Assembly (NCBI GenBank): GCA_020635255.1
Contig: JACKAC010000001.1
Location: forward strand, 248,001-312,000
DNA length: 64,000 nt
Direction: 5' to 3'
Origin: Ignavibacteriales bacterium
GTDB lineage: Bacteria > Bacteroidota > Ignavibacteria > Tepidaquicellales > Tepidaquicellaceae
Shown here: piece by piece, positions 34,392 through 43,869 of the stretch
How positions within the stretch are numbered: the first letter of the stretch is position 1
How the letters are laid out: every line of letters starts with the position of its first letter
Position numbers and translations under genes: made by a program
The notes under the pieces: model-generated
Seen by the model: only the letters and a program-made list of their open reading frames with translations
The model's database searches: none
Told to the model about the DNA's origin: nothing

Positions 34392-37300
34392 TTGAGAATA
34401 ACTCTAAATATAGTTCTGCTTTTTTTAACACTCCCTGCGGTAATCTCATTTGCGCAAGATAATCCCAATTCATTTTCGACCGATGCCACACTCTCATTCC
34501 GTGATACAACAATCAGGATAGGAAGTGAATTTATCATGCAGTACTCCGAAAAGATAACGCTGGACTCCGGTATTACCCTCAAGCCGTCGGATTACAAAAT
34601 AGATTACAGGAACGGGGAGATCACATTTGACAAAAGCATATTCACCATATATAATCTAGACACTTCCAAGACGTATTCACTCAAGATCAATTACGATATA
34701 TTCCCATATAAATTTCCCAACGAGTTTTCAAATTTCGATCTCACGCTCGAAAAGGACACCGTAACGGGAGATACAGTTCAGATCGCCACACAAAAAACGG
34801 ACTTCATCGACAACATATTCGAAGGAACTGACCTGGAGAAATCGGGAAGCCTCTTCAGAGGTTTTACATTCGGTTCTAACCGGGACGTGACGCTTAATTC
34901 GGGATTCAGATTAAAGATGAACGGAAAAGTAACATCAGACATAGAGATCACCGCCGCGCTGACAGATGAAGACACACCAATACAGCCCGAAGGGAACACC
35001 CAGAAACTGCAGGAACTGGATAAAGTCTTTATCGAGCTGAGGAGCAATAATATTACATCCACGATAGGTGACATAGACATCAATATGCAGAAGAGCGAGT
35101 TCGTCAATTTCAGCAGGAAGATTCAGGGCGCGAAAGGATACGGCGATTTCGGGTTTGGCGACCTGTTCTTTGCGGGAGCGGTATCGCGCGGAAAGTACGC
35201 AACGAATTCCTTTAACGGACTTAATGGTGTGCAGGGACCATACAGACTAATCGGCAACGATAACGAGGTGGATATACTCGTGCTATCAGGAAGCGAGAAG
35301 GTTTACCTGGACGGCATCGTAATGACAAGGGGTGATAACGCAGACTATACAATAGATTACGGGATAGGGGAGATCACATTTACAAACAACAGGATCATCA
35401 ACAGTAATTCCCGTATCGTGGTGGATTTTGAATATTCTGACAGGCGGTATTCCCGTACATTGCTGGCCGGTAACGGTTCCACAGCACTCATAGGGAAAGA
35501 CCTTACGCTTGGGGTTTCGTATGTGAATGAATTCGACAGTAAGGATAACACAATAGATTTCGAACTCAGCGACCAGGATAAGCAGATACTGGAAAATGCA
35601 GGGAGTGACAGATTCAGCGCAACGAAATCGGGCGTAACGAACGTAGGTATCGATTCTGCTACTGGAGTAGGCAACGGATATTACATCTATGTACAGGACT
35701 CAGTACTTAGCAGTAATGACACGGTTTCGTTTTACAGGTTCTCACCGGGTACAGACAGCTCGATATACCAGGTAACTTTTTCCTTCGTCGGGCAGGGCAA
35801 TGGCAGTTACATAAAGAGAAGCACTTTTGAATACGATTTCGCTGGCATAAACGGAGGAAATTATGATACGATAGTATTTATTCCAATACCAACGGCTTAC
35901 CAGGTGGGTAATCTAAATCTCACTTACTCGCCGGGAAAGAATAAGGAATTTACACTCAACCTGGAGACCGCATATTCATACCTCGACGGGAATTTATACT
36001 CGACTGACCCAACGAGCAAGGTCGGGGGAGTTGCATTTAACGGGTCGGTAGGATATACCAAGAATAACTTTAAGCTGTTCGGATTCGAAATGAACAACGT
36101 TAAAGTTTCTTTTGAGAACAGGGTTATAAACAAAGATTTTAATTCGCTGGACAGGATCAACCCGGTGGAATTTAACAGGAATTTTAACGTTCAGGATTCA
36201 AGTAAGCTTACCGAAAATTTAAGATTGGGTACGCTGAGCTTCTCACCGTCCCAGCATTTCAGTCTTAGTTACAATTACGGTCAGCTACTTAGAGGCGATG
36301 AATTTAACTCACTGCGGAATATCGGTAAGGTAGAATTTCGAGGAGATTCACTTGGTCTGCCCTACGCTGAATATTCGATGGAGATACTTAACAGCGAATA
36401 TACTCCGACGTCATTAAAGGGGGACTGGATAAAGCACTCAGCAGAGGTCGGTTACAAAAAGCCATTGGGTGAGAGCGTATTTAATTCACCCTACCTGGAA
36501 GTAAAAATGACATACTTTAATGAGGATAAAGAGGATAAGGTGAATAATGGCTCATTCGACAGTTTGCAGGCGAGCAGTTTCGCTGATTATATTCTGACTC
36601 CAAGCGTATCGCTTAATAATATACTCAATTTTGATATGTATGCAGAATATTCATACAGGAAAGATAAAGAGGATAACCTGGGACAGATGATAGACCTTTC
36701 AAATACATATACGCAGAGGTTCGGACTGGTATATAAGGGGCTTCAATGGTTGTCAATTGGTGCTGACGTGGGGATCCAGGATAAACAATACACACAGGAG
36801 GGCATACAGCTGGGCAACGCGGATAATCTTGCCGTGCTCGTAAATTCACAGGTGAGAATCGATCCTTTCGACGGAGGTGTGCGGACGGATCTGTACTATA
36901 AGGTTGCCAGCGAGAGAACTGCAAAGATAGAGAGACTTTTTGTGTTCGTCGGGATAGGGCAGGGAAACTATAAATACGTAGGTGATCTCAATAATAACGG
37001 GTTACAGGATGAGAATGAATTCGAGCTGACCAATTATGATGGTGATTATGTAAGGTTGAATATTCCGCTTGATGAATTTTTTCCAACGGTTGCTCTCAAT
37101 TCGTCAGCACGTATAAACATTAAGCCGTGGAAATTCTTTAACGTAAAGACAGGAAGTATTTTCTGGGATATTTTTAATAACCTGAGTATGGAGACGTTCT
37201 TTAGGGTGGACGAAAAGAGCAAAGATCCCAATACTGATAACGTTTATTTTATACGGTTGAATACTTTTCTGAACGATTCAAATACCGTACAGGGGCTTCA

Positions 37301-37937
37301 ATTATTTCAGCAAGACATAAACGTATTCGAGAATAACCCGGATTATTCCCTCCGCGCGAGATTTTTACAGCAAAGGGGAGCTAACCAGCTGAGCGTGGGT
37401 AATGAAAATTCGTTACACATCGAAAAGTCTGTGCGCCTAAAGCTGGCTCTCACCGAGGATATCGGCACACAGCTGGACTTTTCCAACATCACTGACAGGA
37501 ATATAATCCCCGTTACATCTATAAGGAATAGGAACGTTAACACGGACAATACATCGGTAGATTTTTCATACACACCCGTTAAGGAGATCGAGAGCGGGTT
37601 TACATTCGGATTTGCGAGGGCAACGGACTTCTTCCCCACAGTGCCAACGGACGCCGATATCAATCAGCAGATTTTGAGATTTATTTATTCATTTATAGGT
37701 GCAGGCAGGATAAGGCTGGAACTAGAGAGGGATGAGGTGCTTCTAAGTAACAGCAATGTGGCGATACCATACGAACTGACAAACGGCAGGGTAGAGGGTA
37801 AAAGTTATTTTTGGAGAGCTATACTCGATTATTCCCTGACGAAAAACATACAGGCTTCGGTTAATTATAACGGAAGGATAGAAGGATCGAACAGGGTGAT
37901 ACACACGGGACAGGCACAGGTAACGGCTTTCTTTTAA
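34392..37937 (+). CDS. large probable outer-membrane beta-barrel protein, 1181 aa
   Basis: A TTG start gives a good signal peptide (RITLNIVLLFLTLPAVISFA). The mature protein consists of amphipathic strands, Asn/Ser/Asp-rich turns and an aromatic terminal residue (QAQVTAFF), as in outer-membrane barrels. A motif occurs twice, at about 67-79 (DYKIDYRNGEITF) and 318-330 (DYTIDYGIGEITF), each followed by an I/V-V-F strand pair. Similar YxIDY-G-I-F units are known to me from SprA-type T9SS translocon proteins, but this protein is half their size and I do not call it SprA. An ATG upstream is followed by an in-frame stop. Its stop abuts that of the thioredoxin gene (TAATTA). Confidence 0.82.
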   Translation: MRITLNIVLLFLTLPAVISFAQDNPNSFSTDATLSFRDTTIRIGSEFIMQYSEKITLDSGITLKPSDYKIDYRNGEITFDKSIFTIYNLDTSKTYSLKINYDIFPYKFPNEFSNFDLTLEKDTVTGDTVQIATQKTDFIDNIFEGTDLEKSGSLFRGFTFGSNRDVTLNSGFRLKMNGKVTSDIEITAALTDEDTPIQPEGNTQKLQELDKVFIELRSNNITSTIGDIDINMQKSEFVNFSRKIQGAKGYGDFGFGDLFFAGAVSRGKYATNSFNGLNGVQGPYRLIGNDNEVDILVLSGSEKVYLDGIVMTRGDNADYTIDYGIGEITFTNNRIINSNSRIVVDFEYSDRRYSRTLLAGNGSTALIGKDLTLGVSYVNEFDSKDNTIDFELSDQDKQILENAGSDRFSATKSGVTNVGIDSATGVGNGYYIYVQDSVLSSNDTVSFYRFSPGTDSSIYQVTFSFVGQGNGSYIKRSTFEYDFAGINGGNYDTIVFIPIPTAYQVGNLNLTYSPGKNKEFTLNLETAYSYLDGNLYSTDPTSKVGGVAFNGSVGYTKNNFKLFGFEMNNVKVSFENRVINKDFNSLDRINPVEFNRNFNVQDSSKLTENLRLGTLSFSPSQHFSLSYNYGQLLRGDEFNSLRNIGKVEFRGDSLGLPYAEYSMEILNSEYTPTSLKGDWIKHSAEVGYKKPLGESVFNSPYLEVKMTYFNEDKEDKVNNGSFDSLQASSFADYILTPSVSLNNILNFDMYAEYSYRKDKEDNLGQMIDLSNTYTQRFGLVYKGLQWLSIGADVGIQDKQYTQEGIQLGNADNLAVLVNSQVRIDPFDGGVRTDLYYKVASERTAKIERLFVFVGIGQGNYKYVGDLNNNGLQDENEFELTNYDGDYVRLNIPLDEFFPTVALNSSARINIKPWKFFNVKTGSIFWDIFNNLSMETFFRVDEKSKDPNTDNVYFIRLNTFLNDSNTVQGLQLFQQDINVFENNPDYSLRARFLQQRGANQLSVGNENSLHIEKSVRLKLALTEDIGTQLDFSNITDRNIIPVTSIRNRNVNTDNTSVDFSYTPVKEIESGFTFGFARATDFFPTVPTDADINQQILRFIYSFIGAGRIRLELERDEVLLSNSNVAIPYELTNGRVEGKSYFWRAILDYSLTKNIQASVNYNGRIEGSNRVIHTGQAQVTAFF

Positions 37938-38528
37938 TTATTCTTCTGCCAGAAGCTCATTAATGACGGCTTCAGTCTTTTTGTAACCTTTTTCCCCAAC
38001 CTTTTTGTATCTTTCGACACCATTTTTATCCAATACGAAGATAGTTGGCCATGCATGAACGTCGTAGTTGTACCAGTTCTTAAATTCATTGTCGATAAGC
38101 ACAGGGTACTCAATACCGAGCTCTTTTACATTATCTCTTACATTGTCAGGGTTTCTCTCGTTATCGAATTCCGGGCAGTGGATGCCGATGATCTCGAGTC
38201 CTTTGTCTTTGTATTTGCCGTACCATTCGTTAAGGTGAGGAATGGTATTGGTGCAGTTGTAGCATCCGAAGGTCCAGAATTCTATTAGGACGACTTTACC
38301 TTTGAGTTTTTCGAGAGTAAGGTTTTCGTTCGTATTTATCCAGTCACCGGTAGTGGTGATCTCGTTTGCGGGATCGTCGGTAATATTAGAGGGTGTATTA
38401 TTTGTGATGTTGTTGGTGAAAAATTCGGGTTCGTCATCGCGATCATCTGTAACGGCAACAGCGTTGTAGATACCGACGGATAATGCGCCGATGATTATTA
38501 GTCCTCCGAGAAGCAGTCCGGTCTTCAT
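37938..38528 (-). CDS. membrane-anchored thioredoxin-like protein (TlpA/DipZ-like)
   Basis: 196 aa. A hydrophobic N-terminus (residues 3-25) anchors or exports it, followed by an Asn/Thr/Asp-rich linker and a thioredoxin fold. The active site is EFWTFGCYNCTNTIPHLN with Cys89 and Cys92; the FW-T-x-C-x-N-C-x-x-T-x-P pattern is closest to DipZ-type C-terminal domains. The cis-Pro loop HAWPTIFVLD is present. It probably reduces or oxidises thiols in the periplasm. Convergent with the large barrel gene with no intergenic base. Confidence 0.92.
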   Translation of the reverse strand: MKTGLLLGGLIIIGALSVGIYNAVAVTDDRDDEPEFFTNNITNNTPSNITDDPANEITTTGDWINTNENLTLEKLKGKVVLIEFWTFGCYNCTNTIPHLNEWYGKYKDKGLEIIGIHCPEFDNERNPDNVRDNVKELGIEYPVLIDNEFKNWYNYDVHAWPTIFVLDKNGVERYKKVGEKGYKKTEAVINELLAEE

Positions 38529-38832
38529 GTTATGGTATTTGATTTGCTTTAGTAATAACTAAAATAGGTATTTACCGATAAAAGTTCAAAATGAGCAGGA
38601 AGTAAATATGGGAAAATGTTTGTTATGATGGTGTAGGAACTCAGCCGTTTTTCAGCATTTAAAATAATGAATAAAAATCGCATTTTATGGTTCTGTATCG
38701 AGAGTATGGAAATGCGTATTTTCCGTATAAATAGCCGCTTAAGTAGCTATATTTTTAGAATCTTACGGAACAATATAGATGGATATTCGCTATAATAGAT
38801 ATAGTTACAATAAGGTGAATTAAAAACATTAG
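38529..38832. other. 304-bp divergent intergenic region
   Basis: Lies between the divergent thioredoxin-like and Lys/Glu-rich genes. It is AT-rich and should hold both promoters. I found no open frame with coding character, no strong inverted repeat and no terminator; no -35/-10 pair is good enough to call. Confidence 0.6.
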
Positions 38833-40290
38833 ATGCCCGATAAGAAAGTAAATAACGACGAGAATTTAAACCCGGATAACGAATCGGATAAACCGCAGGA
38901 CCAGGATCCGGCTGTAAAGAAGGAGAAGGTCCAATCCGGGAAGAAAAAACCATCGGAAAAGACGGCCAAAGATAAGCAAGAGTCGAAAGATGAGTCGAAA
39001 GATGAGTCGAAAGATGAGCAGGATTCGTCGGAGACTCCTATAAAAAAATCAAAGAAACAAACCGATAAAACCGCAGACAGCAATTACCAGGTGAGTCTGG
39101 TAGATGAGAATACGCTCAAGATAAAGATAAAAACGGATAAAGGAGTATCTCTTAATTCCAAGGTAGGCGGGAAGGATGTACTGCCAGAGGGTGTGGATGA
39201 CCTGCTTAAGAGGCTGGGGTCGGGAAAAGAGGGTGAAATCGAAATCGAGATATCGATAAACCCGGAAAAGAAAACACCTGTCACAGAGGACAAGGGAGAT
39301 TCCGAAAAGAAAGAAGAAGTCTCAGGTAAAGAACAATCCGACGAAACATCTTCAGATGTACTCACGCCAAATCCCGAAGTACAGGAGATAGTGGACAAAA
39401 CCGTACCACTCGAAGAGGAGCTTTCCGAAGAAGATATATTGCGTGAGAAAATTGGAAAGAAAAGCCCGTATAATATTGCACGGATCATTTACGCCCGCAA
39501 TTTCCAGATCGGATTGATCGGGGGGGTGATCATTTATCTTATACTGATATTCTCGTTTTATGCGGTAGCGTCAAAGGATGAGATAGTGGAAGAAGCTCCT
39601 CAACAAAGGCTTATAGTAATACAGGATCTTCCCGATCCTAAGATAAAACTCGAAAACATCGAAGATCCGAATGCTCCTCCAGAAGAAGAAAAGACGGAAG
39701 AGGACGGGACTATACCGAAAAGGATACCTACAATAAGAAGGAATTTTAACCGTCCACCTATTACGAAAAACCCGGTAAAAGATACCAATACAGTAAAGGA
39801 TACAACAGGCTTAGCGGATACGAATACGGTAAGGGACACGTCGACGGCATCAGGTAATTCAATCCCAGACTCGCTGATGCAGCCATATTCGGGTAATGAT
39901 ATAGGATTGATCATGAATTATCCTAACAATTGGAAACTGGTCGATTCGAGGGAAATAAATGTAAATGTCGAAAAATTTGAAGGTGTGGTAATGGCAGATA
40001 CGACAGTTAAAGAAGGTACATTCAATATGTTTGTAAGATTGGACCCACAGGGGAAACCCTTCGATAGGAACCGCTATAAAAATCCTTTTGACATGAATGA
40101 CTCTACAATAACCGCCTTTAGTGCGGATCCGGAGGAATCTGCCGGAAAGATAGAGTATCATTTTTATCTTCTGGGGAATAAAAATCTTGAGGCTTATGCT
40201 GTAGTAGACGCGGATAAATTCGAGGAGTATAAAGCCGCGGTAGAGGCAGTAGTGAGGACAATATCATTTGCTCCGCCTCCTCCACAATAA
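38833..40290 (+). CDS. hypothetical single-pass membrane protein with charged N-terminus, 485 aa
   Basis: Residues 1-80 are highly charged low complexity (Lys/Asp/Glu/Ser) including three SKDE repeats. Residues 84-145 look like a small folded domain (YQVSLVDENTLKIKIKTDKG), then another acidic linker. A membrane helix at 225-247 (IGLIGGVIIYLILIFSFYAV) puts the N-terminal 220 residues in the cytoplasm. Outside the membrane come a Pro/Thr/Asn linker and a C-terminal domain (about 350-480, DIGLIMNYPNNWKLVDSR) that resembles PsbP/DUF1795-type folds. Probably an adaptor across the inner membrane; function unknown. Ends at a bidirectional terminator shared with ndk. Confidence 0.8.
   Translation: MPDKKVNNDENLNPDNESDKPQDQDPAVKKEKVQSGKKKPSEKTAKDKQESKDESKDESKDEQDSSETPIKKSKKQTDKTADSNYQVSLVDENTLKIKIKTDKGVSLNSKVGGKDVLPEGVDDLLKRLGSGKEGEIEIEISINPEKKTPVTEDKGDSEKKEEVSGKEQSDETSSDVLTPNPEVQEIVDKTVPLEEELSEEDILREKIGKKSPYNIARIIYARNFQIGLIGGVIIYLILIFSFYAVASKDEIVEEAPQQRLIVIQDLPDPKIKLENIEDPNAPPEEEKTEEDGTIPKRIPTIRRNFNRPPITKNPVKDTNTVKDTTGLADTNTVRDTSTASGNSIPDSLMQPYSGNDIGLIMNYPNNWKLVDSREINVNVEKFEGVVMADTTVKEGTFNMFVRLDPQGKPFDRNRYKNPFDMNDSTITAFSADPEESAGKIEYHFYLLGNKNLEAYAVVDADKFEEYKAAVEAVVRTISFAPPPPQ
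38983..39018 (+). repeat. three perfect 12-bp tandem repeats
   Basis: TCGAAAGATGAG is repeated three times without a mismatch, encoding the SKDE repeats of the surrounding gene. Identity at DNA level points to a recent slippage expansion in a disordered region. Confidence 0.9.
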
Positions 40291-40300
40291 AGAGTGTAAT

Positions 40301-40329
40301 AAAAAAGCCCGCTAGATGCGGGCTTTTTT
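40301..40329. terminator. bidirectional terminator between convergent genes
   Basis: Stem AAAAAAGCCCGC/GCGGGCTTTTTT with a 5-nt loop, U-run on both strands. Serves the gene ending at 40290 and ndk. Confidence 0.92.
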
Positions 40330-40346
40330 ATTGTCCAAAACTATTC

Positions 40347-40751
40347 TTATAAGTTAGGGAAGAAGAAGCTAACCTCTCTAACCCCATTTTCAACCGAATC
40401 CGATCCGTGAACCGCATTTTCGGCTTTAGAGTCGGCGAATTTCTTTCTAATCGTACCTTCTTCCGCTTCGGCTGGATCGGTAGCACCTATGAGCTTTCTC
40501 CAGTCTGCGACAGCGTTGTCTTTTTGGAGAGCGATCGGGATACAGGGTCCCGATGTCATAAAATCTACCAGGTCGTTATAAAACGGTCTTTCTTTGTGAA
40601 CTTCGTAAAACTCCTGAGCTTGCTCTTTGCTAAGGTTCATAAACTCCATACCAAGAATGTCAAATCCATTGTCTAATATCATCTGAATAATACTTCCCTC
40701 TACCCTTTTCTTTACGGCATCGGGTTTAATAATACATAAAGTTTTTTCCAT
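40347..40751 (-). CDS. ndk: nucleoside diphosphate kinase
   Basis: 134-aa enzyme transferring phosphate from ATP to NDPs through a phospho-histidine. Seen: TLCIIKPDAVKKRVEGSII at the N-terminus, the Kpn-loop region ERPFYNDLVDFMTSGP, GATDPAEAEEGTIRKKF and the active-site NAVHGSDS with His115. It ends soon after at FFFPNL, on the short side for the family as in other Bacteroidota. PBP1A and LpxH genes follow upstream on the same strand after a 51-bp gap. Confidence 0.97.
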   Translation of the reverse strand: MEKTLCIIKPDAVKKRVEGSIIQMILDNGFDILGMEFMNLSKEQAQEFYEVHKERPFYNDLVDFMTSGPCIPIALQKDNAVADWRKLIGATDPAEAEEGTIRKKFADSKAENAVHGSDSVENGVREVSFFFPNL

Positions 40752-40802
40752 CTGGATGCACTAATCCTTTCTTTTTATTATTTAAAGATGTTTAATTATG
40801 AT

Positions 40803-43085
40803 CTATTCATTTGGCGGAGGAGAATCACCGTTCGGAGAAGAAGCGGTTTCCTCAAAATCAATTGGAGCGTGACTGATATTACACTTTTTCGGCAGATATT
40901 TCTTAAGTACAAGCTCCGTAACCGACGGACATGAGCCATTGCTTACGAGACCTGTTACCGTACAAATATTCGCCTCCTCGACATCATCCGGCATCAAGAA
41001 ATATGCTATCGGGAATTCCATTTCGTCATAAAGATACTTCATGAATCTTCCCCAGATAGGCGCGGCGGCAACACCACCCTGTCCAAACGAACCCATCTTT
41101 ATTCTAGCATCATCAAATCCAACCCATACACCTGCTACATACTGTGGAGTGAATCCAATGAACCAGGCATCTGTATGATTTTGTGAGGTTCCTGTCTTAC
41201 CAGCGGCAGGTCTGTGGAAATAGTTTCTAACACTTGTTGCAGTTCCTTCGTTAATAACGTCTTCCATCATATCGCTCATTATGTATGCAACACCTTCGCT
41301 AAGAACTTCTTTTGTGTCAGGAAGAAACTCTTCTATCAGGTTTCCGTGTCTGTCTTCGATTCGTTTTATTGCGATAGGTTCTACCCATATACCGTCATTG
41401 GCAAATGTAGCATACGCATTCGTCATTTCGAGCGGTGTTACTTCGCCTGCTCCGAGAGACAACGAAAGGAAGTTGGGCAGTTCGGATTTAATACCCATAT
41501 CGTGCGCCAGCGGTATCACCTCATCGATCGGCGCCAGCTCCATTGCCGTTCTAACAGCTATTACGTTGATTGATTTAGTAAGACCAAGTCTCATCGAGAT
41601 CATTCCGCCGGTACCGCCTCCCTTGGGAGACCATATAGTACCACCCATATTGACACGGATCGGGTCGTTTGATATCATATAACCGGGTGAATAACCTTTA
41701 TTAACCGCATCAGCATAAACGAACGGTTTAAAGGATGATCCGGGCTGTCTCTTCATTTGTGTAACCCTGTTAAGACCGTATTTGAAACGCCTGTCCGGAT
41801 TCGATCCTACCATAGCTTTTATTTCACCGGTCTTTGGATCTATGCAGACAAAGGCTACCTGAACGGTCAGGGTCGTAGTTTTTACCGAATCAATGAAAGA
41901 TTCTCTTTTGCGCATAGCATCGGAGACGGTTTTCCTTTGCTCTTCGGTAGTACATGCTTTATACTCTTCACTGTATTTAATAGACCGCTCTATAGCGTCC
42001 TTTAGAATTTCAGAATTTCTTCCCCAGCTCCAGTAATTATTAAACGATTTCTGGAATCCTCTTAATTGCTCAGTAATTGCTTTTTCGCCGGCTTTCTGAA
42101 ACCGCGTATCGAGCGTAGTATAAACTTTGAGACCATCTCTATACAGGTCGTACCCGTATGTCTCGGCCTTTCTTTGAAGTATCTGCCTTACATATTCGGA
42201 AAACTGCGGTGCTATGGATTCGGATACGGATTCCTGCTTCTTATAGTTAACTTTTATCGGGTCATTCTTTACAAGCTCATACTGCGCATCGTCTATATAA
42301 CCTTCCTCACGCATTGCATTGAGCACGATGTTCCTTCTCGTTAGACTGTTCTCAGGATTTTCTATCGGATCATACCGGGTAGGGGATTTCAAGAGTCCAA
42401 CCAGGATAGCGCTCTCGTTTAAAGTCAGGTCCTTGGCGCTTTTGTCAAAATATGTTCTTGCGGCGGCTTCAATGCCGTGCGCACCTTTGCCGAAATATAC
42501 TGTGTTAAAATAATATGCTAATATCTCTTTTTTTGTGTATGTCCGTTCCATCTGGATAGCCGTCATAGCTTCCCGGATCTTCCTGTTAAGTGTTACCTCC
42601 CTGCCTACATAGAGGTTTCCAGCCAGCTGTTGTGTAATAGTCGATGCTCCTTCGTTAGTGAGGTCACCGCTCAGGATATTTTTTACAAATGCCTGGAATA
42701 TTCTTTGTACGTCTACTCCCCAGTGGTCGTAAAACTTCCTGTCCTCAATAGCTACCAATGCGTCGATAAGGTACGGCGGGAGACTGTCTATCGAGACGAT
42801 CGTCCTATTTTGAAGATAAAATCTGTCTATTAGTACCCCGTCATCTGAATATATCTTAGTTGCTTCCTGCAGTTCCGGGTTTTCGAGTTCAGATAACGAA
42901 GGGAGTGTCTGAGAAAGGTAAAGTAAATACGCGAGTAACACGAAAAAGATAATGAATATGGAAAATAAGACTACCCTTATAGAGTATCTTTCTGCCGTGA
43001 CCTTCTTTACTTTCTTTTTTCTGTAGTCTCTGTCTGATAAATATCTGTCGAGCTCTTCTCTTTTATTTCGCTTTCTTTTTGCCAA
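40803..43085 (-). CDS. penicillin-binding protein 1A (bifunctional transglycosylase/transpeptidase)
   Basis: 760-aa class A PBP building peptidoglycan. A cytoplasmic basic tail (1-35) precedes a membrane anchor (37-58). The GT51 transglycosylase has the catalytic Glu114 in AIEDRKFYDHWGVD and EGASTITQQLAGN. The transpeptidase holds SSFKP (Ser450-x-x-Lys453), SIN (505-507) and KTGTS (630-634). The reading frame is closed by a stop 9 nt before the TTG at 43085, so translation starts at that TTG or inside the next few codons. This puts its start 79 bp inside the 3' end of lpxH. A Pro/Ser/Asn-rich tail ends the protein. Confidence 0.95.
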   Translation of the reverse strand: MAKRKRNKREELDRYLSDRDYRKKKVKKVTAERYSIRVVLFSIFIIFFVLLAYLLYLSQTLPSLSELENPELQEATKIYSDDGVLIDRFYLQNRTIVSIDSLPPYLIDALVAIEDRKFYDHWGVDVQRIFQAFVKNILSGDLTNEGASTITQQLAGNLYVGREVTLNRKIREAMTAIQMERTYTKKEILAYYFNTVYFGKGAHGIEAAARTYFDKSAKDLTLNESAILVGLLKSPTRYDPIENPENSLTRRNIVLNAMREEGYIDDAQYELVKNDPIKVNYKKQESVSESIAPQFSEYVRQILQRKAETYGYDLYRDGLKVYTTLDTRFQKAGEKAITEQLRGFQKSFNNYWSWGRNSEILKDAIERSIKYSEEYKACTTEEQRKTVSDAMRKRESFIDSVKTTTLTVQVAFVCIDPKTGEIKAMVGSNPDRRFKYGLNRVTQMKRQPGSSFKPFVYADAVNKGYSPGYMISNDPIRVNMGGTIWSPKGGGTGGMISMRLGLTKSINVIAVRTAMELAPIDEVIPLAHDMGIKSELPNFLSLSLGAGEVTPLEMTNAYATFANDGIWVEPIAIKRIEDRHGNLIEEFLPDTKEVLSEGVAYIMSDMMEDVINEGTATSVRNYFHRPAAGKTGTSQNHTDAWFIGFTPQYVAGVWVGFDDARIKMGSFGQGGVAAAPIWGRFMKYLYDEMEFPIAYFLMPDDVEEANICTVTGLVSNGSCPSVTELVLKKYLPKKCNISHAPIDFEETASSPNGDSPPPNE

Positions 43086-43852
43086 TCTGATTTAATTACT
43101 TCGTTTGTTGTTTCGTGCTTCTCAATGTCGTAATATCTTTTAAGGCTGAAACTGCCGTCCGCAAAAACCCCAAAGGTGAAATTATCCATCCAGTCTCCAA
43201 GATTAATGTACCACCCGCTGCCTTCACTAAGCATCTCGGGATTATGCCTGTGTCCCATCAATACGTAATTGTATCCTTCGCGGATCTTTTCTTTCGCAAA
43301 GTCACGGAGTCCGTCTTTCTGAGAATAATCTTTTTTGCTGGTATGAACACGGGATTTGGACGATGTCCCTTTAGCAAGTCCTATCCCGATAGTGGGGTGC
43401 AGAAGCGAGTATAGAAATTGGCAAACTTTATTTCTAAGAATGGCGCGGGCTATTTTGTAACCCGTGTCGTTATATGCCAGTCCATCCCCGTGATGAATGA
43501 AAAACCTCTTCCCCTCTATAACTCTCTCAAAGGGTTCATCCAGGATATCTATCCCAAACTCATCCTTAAAATAATTACCTCGCCAGAAGTCATGGTTTCC
43601 GGCGAGGTAATAAACCTTGAGCCCGTTATCCATAAGCTCGGATAACTTAGCAAAAAATCTGTAAAACCCTTTTGGTACTACGTACTTATATTCTATCCAA
43701 AAATCGAATAGGTCACCAACTATGTAAAGCTCTTTTGCATCCTCTTTTATATCATCTAGAAATGAAACGAGAATGCTTTCTTTAAACTTTTCTTCTGTTT
43801 TATCGCCAAGTCCTAAATGCGCATCGGAAATAAAATAATAAGCATGTTTCAT
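43007..43852 (-). CDS. lpxH: UDP-2,3-diacylglucosamine diphosphatase-like phosphoesterase (LpxH family)
   Basis: 281-aa calcineurin-like metallophosphoesterase acting in lipid A biosynthesis at the inner membrane. The metal ligands are visible: FISDAHLG (Asp10, His12), VGDLFDFW (Asp47), AGNHDFW (Asn86, His87), HHGDG and MGHRHNPE. The GDLFDFWIEYKYVVP segment is typical of LpxH. The last 35 or so residues (EKHETTNEVIKSDWQKESEI onward) are a charged extension outside the conserved fold, and the PBP1A gene begins within it in another frame. Confidence 0.9.
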   Translation of the reverse strand: MKHAYYFISDAHLGLGDKTEEKFKESILVSFLDDIKEDAKELYIVGDLFDFWIEYKYVVPKGFYRFFAKLSELMDNGLKVYYLAGNHDFWRGNYFKDEFGIDILDEPFERVIEGKRFFIHHGDGLAYNDTGYKIARAILRNKVCQFLYSLLHPTIGIGLAKGTSSKSRVHTSKKDYSQKDGLRDFAKEKIREGYNYVLMGHRHNPEMLSEGSGWYINLGDWMDNFTFGVFADGSFSLKRYYDIEKHETTNEVIKSDWQKESEIKEKSSTDIYQTETTEKRK

Positions 43853-43869
43853 TTAAATGGATAAATATC

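Noticed and set aside
38983..39018. 12-bp direct repeats as possible origin iterons
   Set aside because: They keep the reading frame and encode SKDE in a disordered part of a gene; no replication gene is near.
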